Shown one piece after another: positions 36,926 through 50,000 of a stretch of DNA of 64,000 nucleotides. Position numbers and translations under genes: made by a program. The DNA is from Piper betle (taxonomy: Eukaryota > Streptophyta > Magnoliopsida > Piperales > Piperaceae), in NCBI GenBank assembly GCA_033002965.1, contig JAURVB010014889.1, positions 350,925 to 414,924 on the forward strand, written 5' to 3'. The notes below the pieces were generated by a model. The model saw only the letters and a list, made by a program, of their open reading frames with translations, had not been told where the DNA came from and searched no databases. Each line of letters begins with the position of its first letter. Positions within the stretch are counted from its first letter, which is position 1.

Positions 36926-37254
36926 TTTTTATATATACATGAAAATGCAATGCATCAGCAGCACATCGATTCCTGGCCATTGGATGAAAATCCAATGGCC
37001 CGGAATCATTTTTTTTAACCCTTTCTTCCCCCTCCCGCACTTCACGCCGCTCCCCTCGACGCCGCCCCGCCGCTGGCCGGCCCCGACCCTGTCCTGCCCC
37101 TGGCCAAGTTCCCCCCCCCCAGCCCCTCCCGCAATCGCCGTCCCCCACCGCCCCTACCAGCAACCGTGGCGGCCCCCCACCCACGAGAGCCCTACCCCTC
37201 ACGCTGGTTTTCGCCGCACCCTGCGCCCGGCACCGCCCTGCCCCCAGCCCTGCC
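36926..37254. mobile_element. GC-rich double-hairpin element, left end (copy E), cut by the LTR
   Basis: A hairpin with arms GATTCCTGGCCATTGGAT (36968-36985) and ATCCAATGGCCCGGAATC (36990-37007), one mismatch and loop GAAA, leads into a C-rich centre. The centre stops at 37254, where the long terminal repeat begins, so the LTR probably inserted into this copy. The opposite half was not found in the same orientation within the window. Confidence 0.45.
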
Positions 37255-40171
37255 TGTAAAACCCATGATTCGAGTCAGGGTTTTATATTCAGAACCGGTC
37301 AGTTCGACCGTTATTTTTGAGTCGAGTCAGTTTCAGAACACGTGTACTGAGCCGACACCAGTCGCGTGTATGAGCTATGAGGGTCATGCGTACCTAAGTA
37401 TATGATGATAACGTCATGAACACAACAGAATAGAATGAGTTATCAGAATATACGAGAGTATGCCACTTATGTTTTTCTTGTTTTTATATATAATGGACGT
37501 AGAATTAGTTTTAGGTCGTTTACCGCGTTAGGACCCGTTACGAGCAGTTTGGATGGGTTGATAGTTCTAGAGCATATCATTATGATTTTTTTTGTGTTGT
37601 TTGATTTTGTGGGATTTTTCCCAAATTTTTTTGGAATTTTTTTTACGACTTAAATATTATTTTGACCCGAGTCGGAGACGAGTCAAGTAATATTTACGAG
37701 TTTGCCACCACACACACCCCCGACCTTTCCTTTCTTCTTCCCCAAACCCTTGCCGCGCGCCGCCATTGCGCATGCCGCCGCCGCTGCCGCCGATCGTTGC
37801 CCCTAGCTCCGCCACGGCGTTGCCATGCCACCCCGACCAGCCCCGGCCGCTGCCAGGCCGCCGTGACGCTGGAATCGCCTCGCCTAGCGCCGCGGCTACA
37901 TTTCGGTTGCGTCACCGATTCTATCGCAGGCGACCATCGCCACCATGATCAAGTGGTCGCCTCAGCACCCTCGACCACCCAGTGACCCTTCCTGATCGGA
38001 GTGGAGGCCGTCGCCGCCGTGGCCGGCCGGATCTAGCCACCATCACCGCCGGCTCGGTTTTATGCATTTTACGGTGAGCCGCCACCTCCGTTGGCCGCGT
38101 CAACCTCTTAGATGAGTCGGGCTCGCCGAGCCGGTTCTAAGTGTACCCAATACGACCACTTTCCGGCTAGTAGATGCCGCCGGTGACTGTCGCCGAAAAA
38201 CCGCCGGAAGTTGTTAGAAAACCGCCGAAAACCGTTGGAAAACGCGGAATTTCTGGAATTCGCCGAAATTCATCGAATCTTCCGCGGGGCTCACCCAGTC
38301 GAGCCCGTTCGAGCTTCGGATGCCGATGAGCGCTGAATTTGAGCTCCGAGACACGCGACAGAACCTTAGCCGTTGCCGATTGCCGATTACGTGAGGTATA
38401 ATTACCTCCGATTGAGTTATTTAAAATTGATGATGATTGTTAGTATAGCATGTTAGAATTGAGTAGTTATCATGATGAATGCCAGACTATGAATGAAGTT
38501 ACATGATGTGATTGATAGTGCATGGAGGATAAGTAATCTTGTGAGATAAGTAAATTTGAGCATGTTAATCGGGTACAATGTAACTTAGGAAAAACACAGT
38601 AAAATTGGTATGAATAATATTAGTTAGAATTATTTTCATATTTATGATTATTTGATCGTTGATTGACGGTCATTGTGTGTGATACATCATTTAGTTAGCG
38701 GGCGTTAGTATTTAGTTTTGATGTATAGGTACGGAGTAGGAGCTCGCCGCCTAGGCGCGATGACACGTTTGGACCTTCTACCAGGTCCGTTTAGGACTCG
38801 ACTCTATTTTACGTCTTTCTATTATATGTTTATCTTATCATTTGCAGGACGGGTTAAGTGGCGTTTTATTGGATCCCACTTAACTCGGGCCATCTAGCCG
38901 AACAGATTTCTGGATTAATAACCCCTCGAGATGGATCCCTCAGGATGATTTCGAAAACAATATCCACCACAAGTTGCCTTCGGGCCTATTATATAAATCC
39001 CTACCCAGCCCTATATATATGTAATTTTCGCATTTTCAGTGAGACGAGAGATGGAGAAACCGACTGCACGAACCATGAGCGGATGCCGTGACAATCAAAG
39101 CGGGCTCTGGATTAGTGCCAGTGGACTGTTCCATTCCCGAGGGATCCTGACAACTCCGCGTTTGAGTTCCTCACACCCAAAGAACGTGGAGGTTTACGGG
39201 TACTGTTTAGTACAGTGCATGTCCAGACTTGTGGTTCAAAGGGTACTAAAGGCGGCTGCCTGAGAGTACTCGGCCTTCGTGCTCAAGGCCAGGAGAAATA
39301 TGGAGGTAAGGAGAGGGCTTAGGATTTGAGACAAAAAAAATGAAGTAAGAAAATGTCGAGAGCGGCATCAGCAGTAGTAGATCAGTAAGTTATGGATGCT
39401 ACCGGGTCTGCAGCCTAGCTGCTCCTCAGTAGTGCCCTTCAGAGTGTTCACGTGGAGTATATGATGTTTTCTTTCATATGAGAGTTTGCTCTCATAGCCA
39501 GCTTGTTATAGTTATTTTATTTTTCGGACCAGTAACACTTGTTACTGACGTGTTTTCATACTATATGTAGGTAACAATTACGAGTTGGAAGAACCAGTTT
39601 GAACGGAGGAACACTGTTGTCGCTTGCACACATGTCAGTCAATTGAGTGTTTATATTGTGTTTATGATATTATTATATGATGTGATTAAATGCTTAAGAT
39701 ATGATTATATGATGTAATTAAGTATTAAAAGATGATGAGATGATGTGAACATGAATAGATTGTGCAATGGCAGCGTAGTGGGTTGAGACCCAAGTTTCAA
39801 AATGAGTTACAGCATGTTAGATTTTGTATTTTGTATGAATTAAATTGTTTGATATATGGTTATATATATATTTGCATATGTATATTTGACAAGGTGGCCC
39901 CTAATTGCATTTTTAGGGGAAACTCTATCCGTTATATTTTAAAATTTTTATTAATTTTTATCGGGATTGTCTTGGTGTGTGCCTTGATTTGCATATCATT
40001 CATGTAGTACCATGTTAGGGTATGTGCATTCATCCATGCTTGAGAGTTATATCTTCATCTTAAGATGCCGAAATTGGATCCGTATGAGTTAGGTTCGGGT
40101 TAGCCGACCTAACCGGGGCCTGTAACATACCGGTTCGGCTCATGAGCGTGAACCGGATTTGGGGTGTTACA
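37255..40171 (+). mobile_element. long terminal repeat (about 2.9 kb), probable Ty3/gypsy
   Basis: The segment begins TGTAAAACCC and ends GGGTGTTACA, near-perfect short inverted ends bounded by TG and CA. Directly after it is a primer-binding-site-like TTGGTATTAGAGCC. A long LTR with TGTAACACCC-type ends and a tRNA-Met primer site is typical of chromovirus-type (Del/Tekay) Ty3/gypsy elements; assignment to that clade is inference. No matching second LTR was found inside the window, and the start was placed from the terminal motif only. Confidence 0.55.
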
Positions 40172-42640
40172 GAATTGGTATTAGAGCCACTCTAGGTCGA
40201 TTAAGATGTATGATACTTTTATAGGTGATGTGTATACAAAGACTGCTCCAAGTCCAGCTGGCAGGTATGTTTTTGTATATTTTCTTATATGCAGATTTTT
40301 TCTTCATAAGTTTGGATAACAGTGTATTCAGGGCTTGATCAGAAATATGTGGAATTGGTCTTAGTTGAGCTAGTAGGGCATTTCTATGGATTTTTATGGT
40401 GATATCAGATTATTTGTCAGTTAGATGTGAGCAGGAAATGTTGTAGTGTTAGCAGAGGTAGAATGTGTATAAGATCTCATCTTATACCAGATTCGGATGT
40501 CAGCAGATGTGAGCAGGAATCTGACAGGTTTGTCATGATGGGCTTAGAGACCCACTAGTTCTGTCCATCGCATAAGTGAATTGGATGATTGACCACGTGT
40601 TTGTGTCTTGTATGTCACCACCTTAGTCCTGTTTCCATGGGACATAGTGTACATGTTAGGAATGAGTTACAAAGAAAGGGGGTAACAGTAAGGAGTTTGA
40701 AGTATAGAAATACTGATAGGTTAGTTGGCACATGAGATGGACCACTTCCAGAAGATAGTGATGAATGACGATGAGTAGTGAGGTGGATCGATAGTCCAAT
40801 AGGCACTTCACCGCATCCCCCTCTTCCACTAGTTTATGACCTACGGGCAGCAGTTTTGGCTTCTTTTTGTCAGACATAGGTTTAGATATGACAAGGAGAA
40901 GATCAGGACCACCATTGTGTATGAGATTTAATATTTAACCGGATTCTACTAGAGATCAGGCACCAAATCAGTGATTGCCATTTGAGAGCCAGTCAGCACT
41001 AATGAAAGCAGCCACTCCAGATTTCAAGAGATTAGAGTGGGTTCAACATAGGTTTACCATCATATGTGTCAGTACCATGATCCAAACCCCTTCGGATCAG
41101 GCACACATGACTAGACAACCTGAGCCTAGTTGTTAGCAGCCAAGATATGTCAGAGACAGTAGAGTGGATTTACGATGTATACGATCATGATCAGATTTTT
41201 AGTATCTAGATAGAATTGTGGCCGACAGAGTTGCACAACCGCCGACCGAGTGCACCACCGCCGACCGAGTGCACAACCGCCGACCGAGTGCACAACCGCC
41301 GACCGAGTGCACAACCGCCGACCGAGTTGCACAACCATTGACTGAGTTGCACGACTGCCGACCGAGTCACACAACCACCGACCGAAGACGCACTACCGCC
41401 GTCCGTGTATTGCTCATCCGCCGACCGAGTAGATTAGTTAGATCTTAGTAGGACCAGAATTTGAGGAACAAGATATAGATACAATGGAAATTGGCAGAAC
41501 AGAGAAGAGTTAGGAAAAGTGAGGTTATTTTGATGAGATGGCATAGGATCCGACTTCACAAGCTCTCTTGCAATTAGTGTCTTGACCTGACACCCTTGGG
41601 TCAGATGAATATTGCAAGATAACCCCATCAGGCACTATTAGTGACAGTCTCATAGGGATGCGCATGGACAGAGTCAGGGAACATGACCGTATGACCTTCA
41701 GATGGGATGGTCATAATGATCCGATTGTGCAGATTGCATGATAATACATCCATGGGCCACAATCAGCATAGATCAGATGGTTAGTAGATAGTCACACACG
41801 CTGTTGAACCCATTTAGTGATGGGCCAACCAGTGATAGGAATTCGACTTATATTAGAGTATTGGGCATAGATAGAGGGTTAGTGAGGAAGGGTTTTTCAG
41901 AAGGATAGTGATTCCCTTGTGTTTCGCCAGCATGATTAGGTTCTCACCTTGAGACATAGGATTGAGCCTTGCCCTGAGTATAGAGGTACCTTTATGGTAC
42001 TGATTAGGGTTTACAGTGCAGGTAGATGTTGCAGACTGATCTTCCGATGAGGATTCTACCCCAGCATGAGAGCGATGTAAACAGAGACTTCAGACAGAAT
42101 AGGCCATGCTGACCAGACAGAGTGATATCGATGTATGCTCATCTTCATTGATAGCCTTGCTTGAGAGTCTACCACAGCGGTAGTAGTCATGTGAGTCAAG
42201 ATTAGTACTACAAATCGGTATGGGACGGCAGGTCACACACCACTGAAGAGCGGACGAGACACGTGTCGAACCTCATTATGAGTCCCCGTAGGCTTGAGGA
42301 GAGACAGTGGTTCTTTGGGTCGTTTGAACCCCGCCCGTTTAGAAGTGCGTGACTAGTACAGTATCGAGAAACACGTGCCTACTGTTAGCTGATTGAACTA
42401 GGCCCACTTAGGAGCCGTTTCTTAGATTCGTCATTGATTGACTGTTCCACAGACTGATCACCTGTGGCATAGTAAATCGTGGTGATCTTAGAGACAAGTC
42501 CATAGACCTACCGATATTTTGGCCACCCAGTATGCTACATAGGGATTTCAGCTCCCTTGCTATTTGCATGATACTTTGACCTTACCATAGATCAGAGTGA
42601 CATACCTATGTAGCGGGTATTTCTTAACCTAGTGGATTTC
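40172..42640 (+). mobile_element. decayed interior of the LTR retrotransposon
   Basis: A primer-binding-site-like TTGGTATTAGAGCC at 40175-40188 matches the initiator tRNA-Met type (consensus TGGTATCAGAGCC). Beyond it no open frame longer than about 80 codons remains, and I cannot read an intact gag, reverse transcriptase or integrase motif on either strand. A tandem repeat lies at 41218-41440. No polypurine tract or 3' LTR is visible. The copy looks old and non-functional, and its right limit is arbitrary. Confidence 0.4.
41218..41440. repeat. 18-19 bp tandem repeat (CCGACCGAGTGCACAACCG)
   Basis: About eleven copies of the unit CCGACCGAGTTGCACAACCG or its variant lacking one T. The first five or six are nearly identical; later ones diverge (TTGACTGAG, CCGAAGACG). 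Because the unit varies between 18 and 19 bp, no single reading frame is kept, so this is a DNA-level minisatellite rather than a peptide repeat. Confidence 0.75.
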
Positions 42641-42689
42641 TCCATTTACTTGGCATTAGATATCGCATGTGAGCGATATGCACAGGGGG

Positions 42690-42905
42690 ACAGAACAAAA
42701 GACGACGCCTTTCTAGGGTGGACGGCCGAGGGCGTGGTGGCGATGGGGAGGGGAAGAGGGGTCGCCGGAGTAGCGGCGGGTGGCGCGGAGAGGAGGGAGG
42801 GGAGGCCAGGGGTTTTGCAGGATTTAATTTCTAGCTGTTGGATAGAATCCGACGGAATTGGCTGCTGGCTGTGCTGGCATACACAACGATTTTACCCTAA
42901 TAGTC
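42690..42905. mobile_element. degenerate GC-rich hairpin element (copy F)
   Basis: A G-rich tract (42720-42815) is followed by an imperfect hairpin, AGCTGTTGGAT with ATCCGACGGAATT, and then GGCTGCTGGCTGTGCTGGCA. The order matches the right ends of copies A, B and D, with decayed pairing. No TA tract remains. Confidence 0.35.
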
Positions 42906-45568
42906 TTCATGGACTTCACTACTAGGATACAAGGAATAAAGGACAAGCAAGGATTGGTCTGTAGAGGCTGATAATGTGGCTGTTTTAAAAAAATATGTAA
43001 GATTGGCGTTTTGTGCTGATCAGGAGTGGGTCGGAAATAGTAAAGCCTGTAGTGTTCGCAGCTTTGGGGGAAAAAGCATAAGATGATGAAAGAAGAGAAG
43101 AGAGGGGAGCATCCAATGCGACGAAACTCGTTTCTTTCGCAACTAAATTCCCTTTTTTAAAACGTTTAACTAAAGCATCTTGTTTAACTAAAGCTTAGGG
43201 GAAAAAGTTCACTTATGACAACTATTATTTTCCCGTTACACGAACACAAAGGCAACAGCTTGTCGGCAGTTTTCTTAGTTTCAACCTCGTTTTCATATTA
43301 GATCTTGGTCCAGATTGTCATAGTGATGGTGTCGGCCCGGCCCTAGCAAGACGTGTATCATAACCAGCATGCTTTTTTATTTTATAGTAATAGTAATGAT
43401 CCTTTGATACTTCCCCGTTTTGGGTCGAAAAGATTAACCTCCGCTGGTGTTGAGCGTTGAGATCAATGCATATTATCACCATCTGAAGCCAGCTGCCAGC
43501 TGGTGTGTAATTTTTTTTAAAATACAGAATAAAAATGGAAACGTCTTATACAGTTTTACCGACGAACGGTGAAGACATGGCCCCTTTTCTTGTATCGGAT
43601 CTATAGTTTACTCTTTGGCAAGATTGCACTCCATGAGGTCAATGCCGAAAAGAAGACAAGATATGGGAATAGACGAATAGCCATACAGGTGGAGTGGAGC
43701 ATATATAACAGCAAAAGCGGTCTTTTTGACGGGCTTCCCACGCATATTGGAGACGAAGCTCTGTAGCATCTTTCCGGCAGGGCAGTGGCGAGATTGAAGC
43801 TGGGAATTTGGATCGCGGCCAAGCTGTTCCGGCGGTTGGGTCGAGTTCTAACAAGATGCCTAAAAGTGGAAAAGGGCCTCGATTTTTTTTGGCCTACTCT
43901 CGGTCTAAGTGAGTATGTTCAGACTAATCAATAATTTTTTAAAATAAGTTTTAAAATACTTAATAAGTGAGATATCTATATAAACAAATCATTAATTATG
44001 TAGACAGCAACTCTGGCAGCTCGACAAGCGCCAAGTGTGGCCCAACTGAATTTCTCGAGCCAACTTGAGTTGAAAATTTTGAGTGTCTATGCCTCGTCGG
44101 CTAGGCTCCTGGCTCAGATTTAACTCGACTCTTTTTTGGATGGAATATTTTTAAAATAAAAATTAATATTTTTAAAAATCTACTGGCATATCTACCACAT
44201 ATCACAATTTAGAGTACAAAGCTATTCATTTATTTTTGGTCAATGGCTTTACAAAAGTTTTTCTTTTTTTTAAAAAAATTTTCAAAAGGAAAAAATAGAA
44301 GAATTTTTTTCTCTCCTTACACCATGCACACTCTCAACTCTCCTTTCTTAAACTCTTTGTTCCCAATTTTTAATTCAATGTATATATAATAATAATAATA
44401 AATAAATAAATAAATAAATAAAAATTAACCACGTAAACTTTGTGTCAGTGCTGAAAACCGGACTTTCAACCGGAAAGAATCCAATGTGCAAATTTAAGGG
44501 GCCAGAGGATCAAGGGGCATTTCCGTCAATTTGTCGTCCCCATGTGGTTATTCCACCTCTAAACCGAGGTGTCTACCGTAAATTCACCAGCCCGAACTCG
44601 TCCCCCCAACTCTCACCTTTTTTTTTTTTTTTGTTCACTGTAAATAAGATTGAAAAAGAGGCCATCTTTGACGGTCGGCGAGCAAAACTCTCCGGCCATT
44701 CCTGCCGGAATCCGATCTCCGGCGCTTGTCCGGCGACACCGACGCGGCGGCAGTAGTGCCGGCTGCGTTTGGAACGATTTCTGTTGAAAAAGGAAGGAGC
44801 TTGGTCGGTTTTCGTGCAAGAAATGCGCGCCGATCCGATCCCAGCATTGTTCAATGAGTGCCTGCGCGCGGTCGATCTCGATTCTGCAGTTTTCGTGGTT
44901 GCGTTTTAAGGTTTGAGGTTTTGTCTGCTGTTTTTTTGAATTGTTGGTTTGGTGCTTGCAGGTGGGGGTTTATTGGTTTAAGAAGAGGTGGGATCTTCGC
45001 CTCATGCCGATCATTCTATGTTTTTGATTTTTGTAAATTTAAGATTCCGATTCTTTTGTTCTTGAGTGATTTGTTGATGTTAGCTTTCTTTTATCTTTTG
45101 AAATTGTGTTTGAAAGGGATGGTGCAATGCGGGCAAATGAGCTGTTGTATCAGGTTGGGATTACAACAATGAAAACTTCAGTACACATTCTTGAGTTAAT
45201 AAGATTATTTCTATTAGTGGGATAGATTGTTTCTGGGCCGACATTGAACGCATGGTCATAATTCTCATTCTTTGAAGTGGATTGAGTATTTCCGCTTCTT
45301 ATTCTTATCTGCTTATTTATTATCTTTTAGTTTACTAGCACTTACTTGGGTTACTTTTTATTGATATGATTTGAGTTATTTTTGTGAAGAATGTCCAAAA
45401 CTTAAAAACCGTTGTGGCTATTTTTATTACACTGTATATTTTAGAAATGGTGTAGGTTCCTGTTCTTAATCTTTACTAGCGTATATGATGTGCAGACTCG
45501 TCCATTGCGTATGCTCTTGCTTCCCCAGATAGGACTTGACGGTGCAGTTAGAGACTAAACCATAAAAA
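42906..45568. other. intergenic DNA and probable non-coding leader of the CIP7-like gene
   Basis: 42906-44590 shows no gene. Short TCGAG-rich, AT-rich remnants at 43990-44160 resemble the 6.56-7.08 kb element. From about 44600 the sequence becomes GC-rich and leader-like (the CIP7-like gene lies downstream). A short upstream open frame of 28 codons starts at 44823. Whether a leader intron covers 44960-45560 cannot be told from sequence alone. Confidence 0.4.
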
Positions 45569-47053
45569 ATGAGATCTGATACTCCTCTTGATCATGCAAC
45601 CTTCCAACTGTCTCCCAAGCGCACACGGTTATAGTCATATTCAATGATTCTCTGGTTCCTGTTTTCGAGCTGTTGATTTCATTGTTGTGTATGAATGACT
45701 TAATTGATGTTTCTTTTGAACAGGTGTGAATTGTTTGTGTCAGGAGATGGAATGACCGAGAAGCTTGCTTCAGGGCTGTTAAAACCATTTCTTACACATT
45801 TGGCGGTGGCAGAAGAGCAGGTTGCTCAGGCAGTTCCCTCAATCAAGCTAGAAGTAGAAAGACGGAAGAATGTGGGAACCTGGTTCACCAAGGGAACACT
45901 TGAAAGGTTAGAAGCCGACGCTTTATGCTCACATATAGGGTTATCACCAGCTGAATACACAGATTCAAACATCATAAACTTTGAAATGCCTGCTTACCAA
46001 GTTTTATATTAAAAATTGTATAAGAATATCATAAGAAAGTGTCATAAATTTAACCAGTATGCACTGCATGCATCTAGATTTGTTCGATTTGTCAGTACGC
46101 CTGAAGTTTTGGAATTGGTTAATACTTTTGATGCTGAAGTGACCCAGTTGGAGTCTGCACGTCAAATTTACTCTCAGGTGCAAAGCTCTTTTCTTGTATG
46201 TCGTATGGTAATAACCAGAGAATCTTGATAGTTGTTTATTTCATGTCACTAATTTCCAGTTTCTTTCTATAGGAAATAAGCGATCAGATATCAAGTGCAT
46301 CTGGTATGTGACTGTTGTGGTTGTTGTATTCTGTTATGTCAAGTTGATTGACGAAAGGATCAGTTTAGTGTCTCCTTGCTTTTGCGAAAAAATGGATATT
46401 TGTAGATATCTCTAGGTTTGGATTGTCATCTAATTGCATAAGTAGGTGTCTTTTGTAATGTGGGTGATTCTGATGGTCAGTAAGGCACAACATTTATCAT
46501 TAATTTAGGATTTAATCTTAAGACTGAAATGTCTATTCTGAGTGATTCCTTAGTTTTGTTTTTAAACAGATGAACTATATCTGAATTAAACATGTCAACA
46601 CATTAGTTAGCCAAATTTTTAGTGATTAGTATGGTGAATTTGCACTATGAGTTTGACTGATGAACATGCATGCTCATGCGAGCAATTGTCCAAAATTTGC
46701 ATGTGCTGTTGAGTATTTTTTTCTCCAAGTTAGTGTTTTTTTTGCCCCTTCAATAGGCATTTATGAGTTTGTGTCTGTTGCAGGGAAGAGTGACGTGGAA
46801 GCTTCAGCTACTGCAGACACCACCAAGTATGTATCTCATCCAAATTTCTTCCGTTTTGTTTAGCGCTAACTTTTTGTTAGTATTGTTTTTGTTGTAATTT
46901 TGAAGCACTTACCTGTGGAAAAGCTTTTGAGGATGAGGGTTATGGTGCTATTGTACTGATATTGACATAAACTCCTTTTATCGAGCTTACTGTATATGGG
47001 CTCACAACTTTGCTATCTTAGCCAGTAGCTAAAATAAATTAGGAGTTTTATAC

Positions 47054-47093
<40 letters not shown>

Positions 47094-50000
47094 CTTAGAT
47101 TCATATCTGACAAGTCTCAATATGAGCATACCTTCTTTGAGTGTACAACTTCTGGCATGTTTTTTAAAAAAATGTTTGAAACTATTTTGTATTTTGACAT
47201 AATAAATGAGTTCAAAACCTCTTTTTTGTTCCTTATGTCTCAAATTCACTTGCAGGAAGGAACTGTTGAGAGCTATTGATTTGCGGCTCGTAGCAGTGAA
47301 GCAGGATTTAACAGCGGCTTGTGCTAGAGCATCAGCTGCTGGTTTTACTCTTGACAATGTTTCTGAACTTCTCCTTTTTGCAGATCGATTTGGAGCACAT
47401 CAACTTAAGTAAGGCTTCCAAAAAACCATTTCTACTATTATTTTTGTAACATGCGTTGAAACAATGAAGCATTTTAATCTTTGTGCTTGTGTAATTTTGT
47501 GCTTTAATCACTTCAAACTGGAGAATTTTCTTACTATTTTTATGGTAGCACATTTTTTCAACTAACCATTCTCAATTCCTTGTGGAAAAACATTTATGAT
47601 TTGCTGCACAAATTCCATTTGCAGTGAAGCGTGCAGTAAATTTATCGCTTTGTGTCAGAGGCGGTCTGAGATGATCAATTTGTCATGGAATGGCATTGAC
47701 GATCGAAATGTCCGGTCTTCATCTGGGTCAGACATGCCCATTGATGATCCCAAACAGGATAATAACGTAGTCACTTTGAACAAGGCACGTCAAATTCAAC
47801 AATCACTCCCTAAAGAGATGGATTCCATTCCTCCGGCTGACCCATTTAAAGCTGCACCAGTTTCCTTTAGCAGTATCCAGTTCCGTCGCTCATCAAGTTT
47901 ACCAAGAAGTGAGAATAAAGAGTCTTCTGCGAAGACAGAAGAGTCAAGTATTGGGGATCCATCTCCAACTCTTCAACAGCAGCCACCAGGAAGGAGGATG
48001 AGTGTTCAAGACCGGATCAATTTATTTGAGAATAAGCAAAAGGAGCAATCCGGTAGTGGTGGAAAGATAGCAGCTGTAGGAAAATCTGTGGAGCTTCGGC
48101 GAATGTCATCAGATGTGGTATCCTCATCAGCTGTTGCTGACAAAGCCGTCTTGAGGAGGTGGAGTGGAGCAAGTGATATGAGCATCGAATTATCTAATGA
48201 CAAGAAGGATGGTGAACGGTCTGATAGTGGGACACCTAGTTCCTCATTTGGCTCTCAGGCTGTAACTCATTCTCTCAACCTTAGAGTTAGTGGTGATGGG
48301 GATTCAAGGAATTCTGCCGATGCTTCAGAGGAAGTGAGGCATGTTGGAACTGTATTAGATAGGACAGATGTTTCCAATGATCAAGAGATACTAAAGAACG
48401 GGATCAGAAAATCGTTGAACCAGAATCAAGGATCCTCTGAGGTACAAAAAGGATTTTTTTCTGGTGCTTCACAGGATGCTCAAGATGAGAAGTTTAAAGT
48501 CAAGGTTTTCCCAAAGAGTGAGGTTGTTCCTTTGAAAGATCAGAAGTCTAGTCCTTGCATGCATGCTGAAGTCCCCTTGAGCAGCAAACCACAAGTACAT
48601 GAGATTTCTACCAAGACAGAAGTTGAAGAATCAGACCGAAAAGACGTAACAGCTCGGAGTTATTTTAGACCTTTCACAAGCCAGATAGAAGAATCTGGTA
48701 AAAAAGAGACACCATCTTTTCGAGCTTCACATGGACTTCTTGGGACTGCACAAGAAGAAGCTAGAAATCATGAACATGCTCCCAAGCACTATCATTCCAG
48801 ACCTCTGGTAGATGATGCTGGGAGGTGGGAGAGAAAAGAGTTAGATAACTATCAGTTAAGGCATGAGGTTCCTAATACTGTTGAAAAAAACTGGGGGAAA
48901 AGATGGAGTCACATAGAGACCGGAGCTTGCAAAAGAGAAAGGACGGTGATATGTCTGGTCATGAAGGTGTGGTGCCAACTTTTAATACAAGAATCGTTGA
49001 AGCGACAGAAAAGCCGAGCCATCTTTGGTGGCATCTGTTGATCAACTACAAAAAGAAAGGCAGACAAAGGGAAAGCAAGAGCTTAATGAAGAGCTTCAAA
49101 TGAAGGCCATTGAGTTAGAAAAACTCTTTGCTGCTCACAAACTAAGAATCCCTGGAGATCAGATGGTTTCCTCCCGGAGAGGCAAGTTGCCTGATGTTTC
49201 AATCCAGAAGGAAAACACTGTTTTGGAAAAGAAAATGGAAAAAGGTACTCATTTGCAGCAGCACGAAGAAGTGAAGATAACAGAAGCTACAGGGAGTTCC
49301 CTCGATGAGATGGTTTGTGATGCTAATGCAATTACGAAAAATGGCGATGGAGTGGAAGATGTTGGAAGATCAGATATCGCTGAGCCAGTGGAAGATTCAA
49401 GAGGAATTTTCTATGAAAGGTACATGCAGAAGAGAGAGGCTAAGCTTAAAGAAGAATGGAGTTCAAAACGGACACAAAAGGAAGCAAGAATGAAGGCATT
49501 GGAGGATAGTCTTGAACATAGTAGGGCAGAGTTGAAAGCAAAACTTGCTTCTTCTGGGGTCGATTAACGCTCGGTGCCCGAAAACGAGTTGAGAAATTGA
49601 AGTCTTCCAGTTTTATCTCAACGACAAGCAAAGAACAGGTAAATTTTTTAACTGAATGTTTTCCTTCCTTTTTTATTCCATGTGTCCTCTCATAGCATTC
49701 ATGCTCTTATTATTAGTATAATTTTTAAAAAATACATTAACTGCCACAAAGCACAGAGCCTCTGCAAATGAAACTAACTTTCTATACTAGAGAGCAGCTA
49801 ACCATACACTTTTATTTAAGAATGCTCTTTACTCACTGTCTGCATTTAAAATTTTACAAGGGGCAAGTATCAAGAACAATTGTTGTACTTGAAGTTCCTA
49901 TGTTCTATGCGGGCATATGATGCAGCAGAGAGGAATTTGAAGGGGACTGAAGTGTTAGATAATTCACAATGGATTTAATTTTCCATTAGGCTTCATTTGG

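Noticed and set aside
34290..37202. Long open frames (up to 290 codons) in the GC-rich tracts
   Set aside because: They are Pro/Ala/Arg/Gly-rich low-complexity translations, open in several frames on both strands at once, and lie inside repeat elements.
41218..41440. CRISPR-like array
   Set aside because: Contiguous tandem units without spacers, in a plant nuclear retroelement.
43569..43766. Plus-strand frame of 65 codons with opposing frames of 71-73 codons
   Set aside because: No recognisable protein in any of the frames and no splice or leader context.
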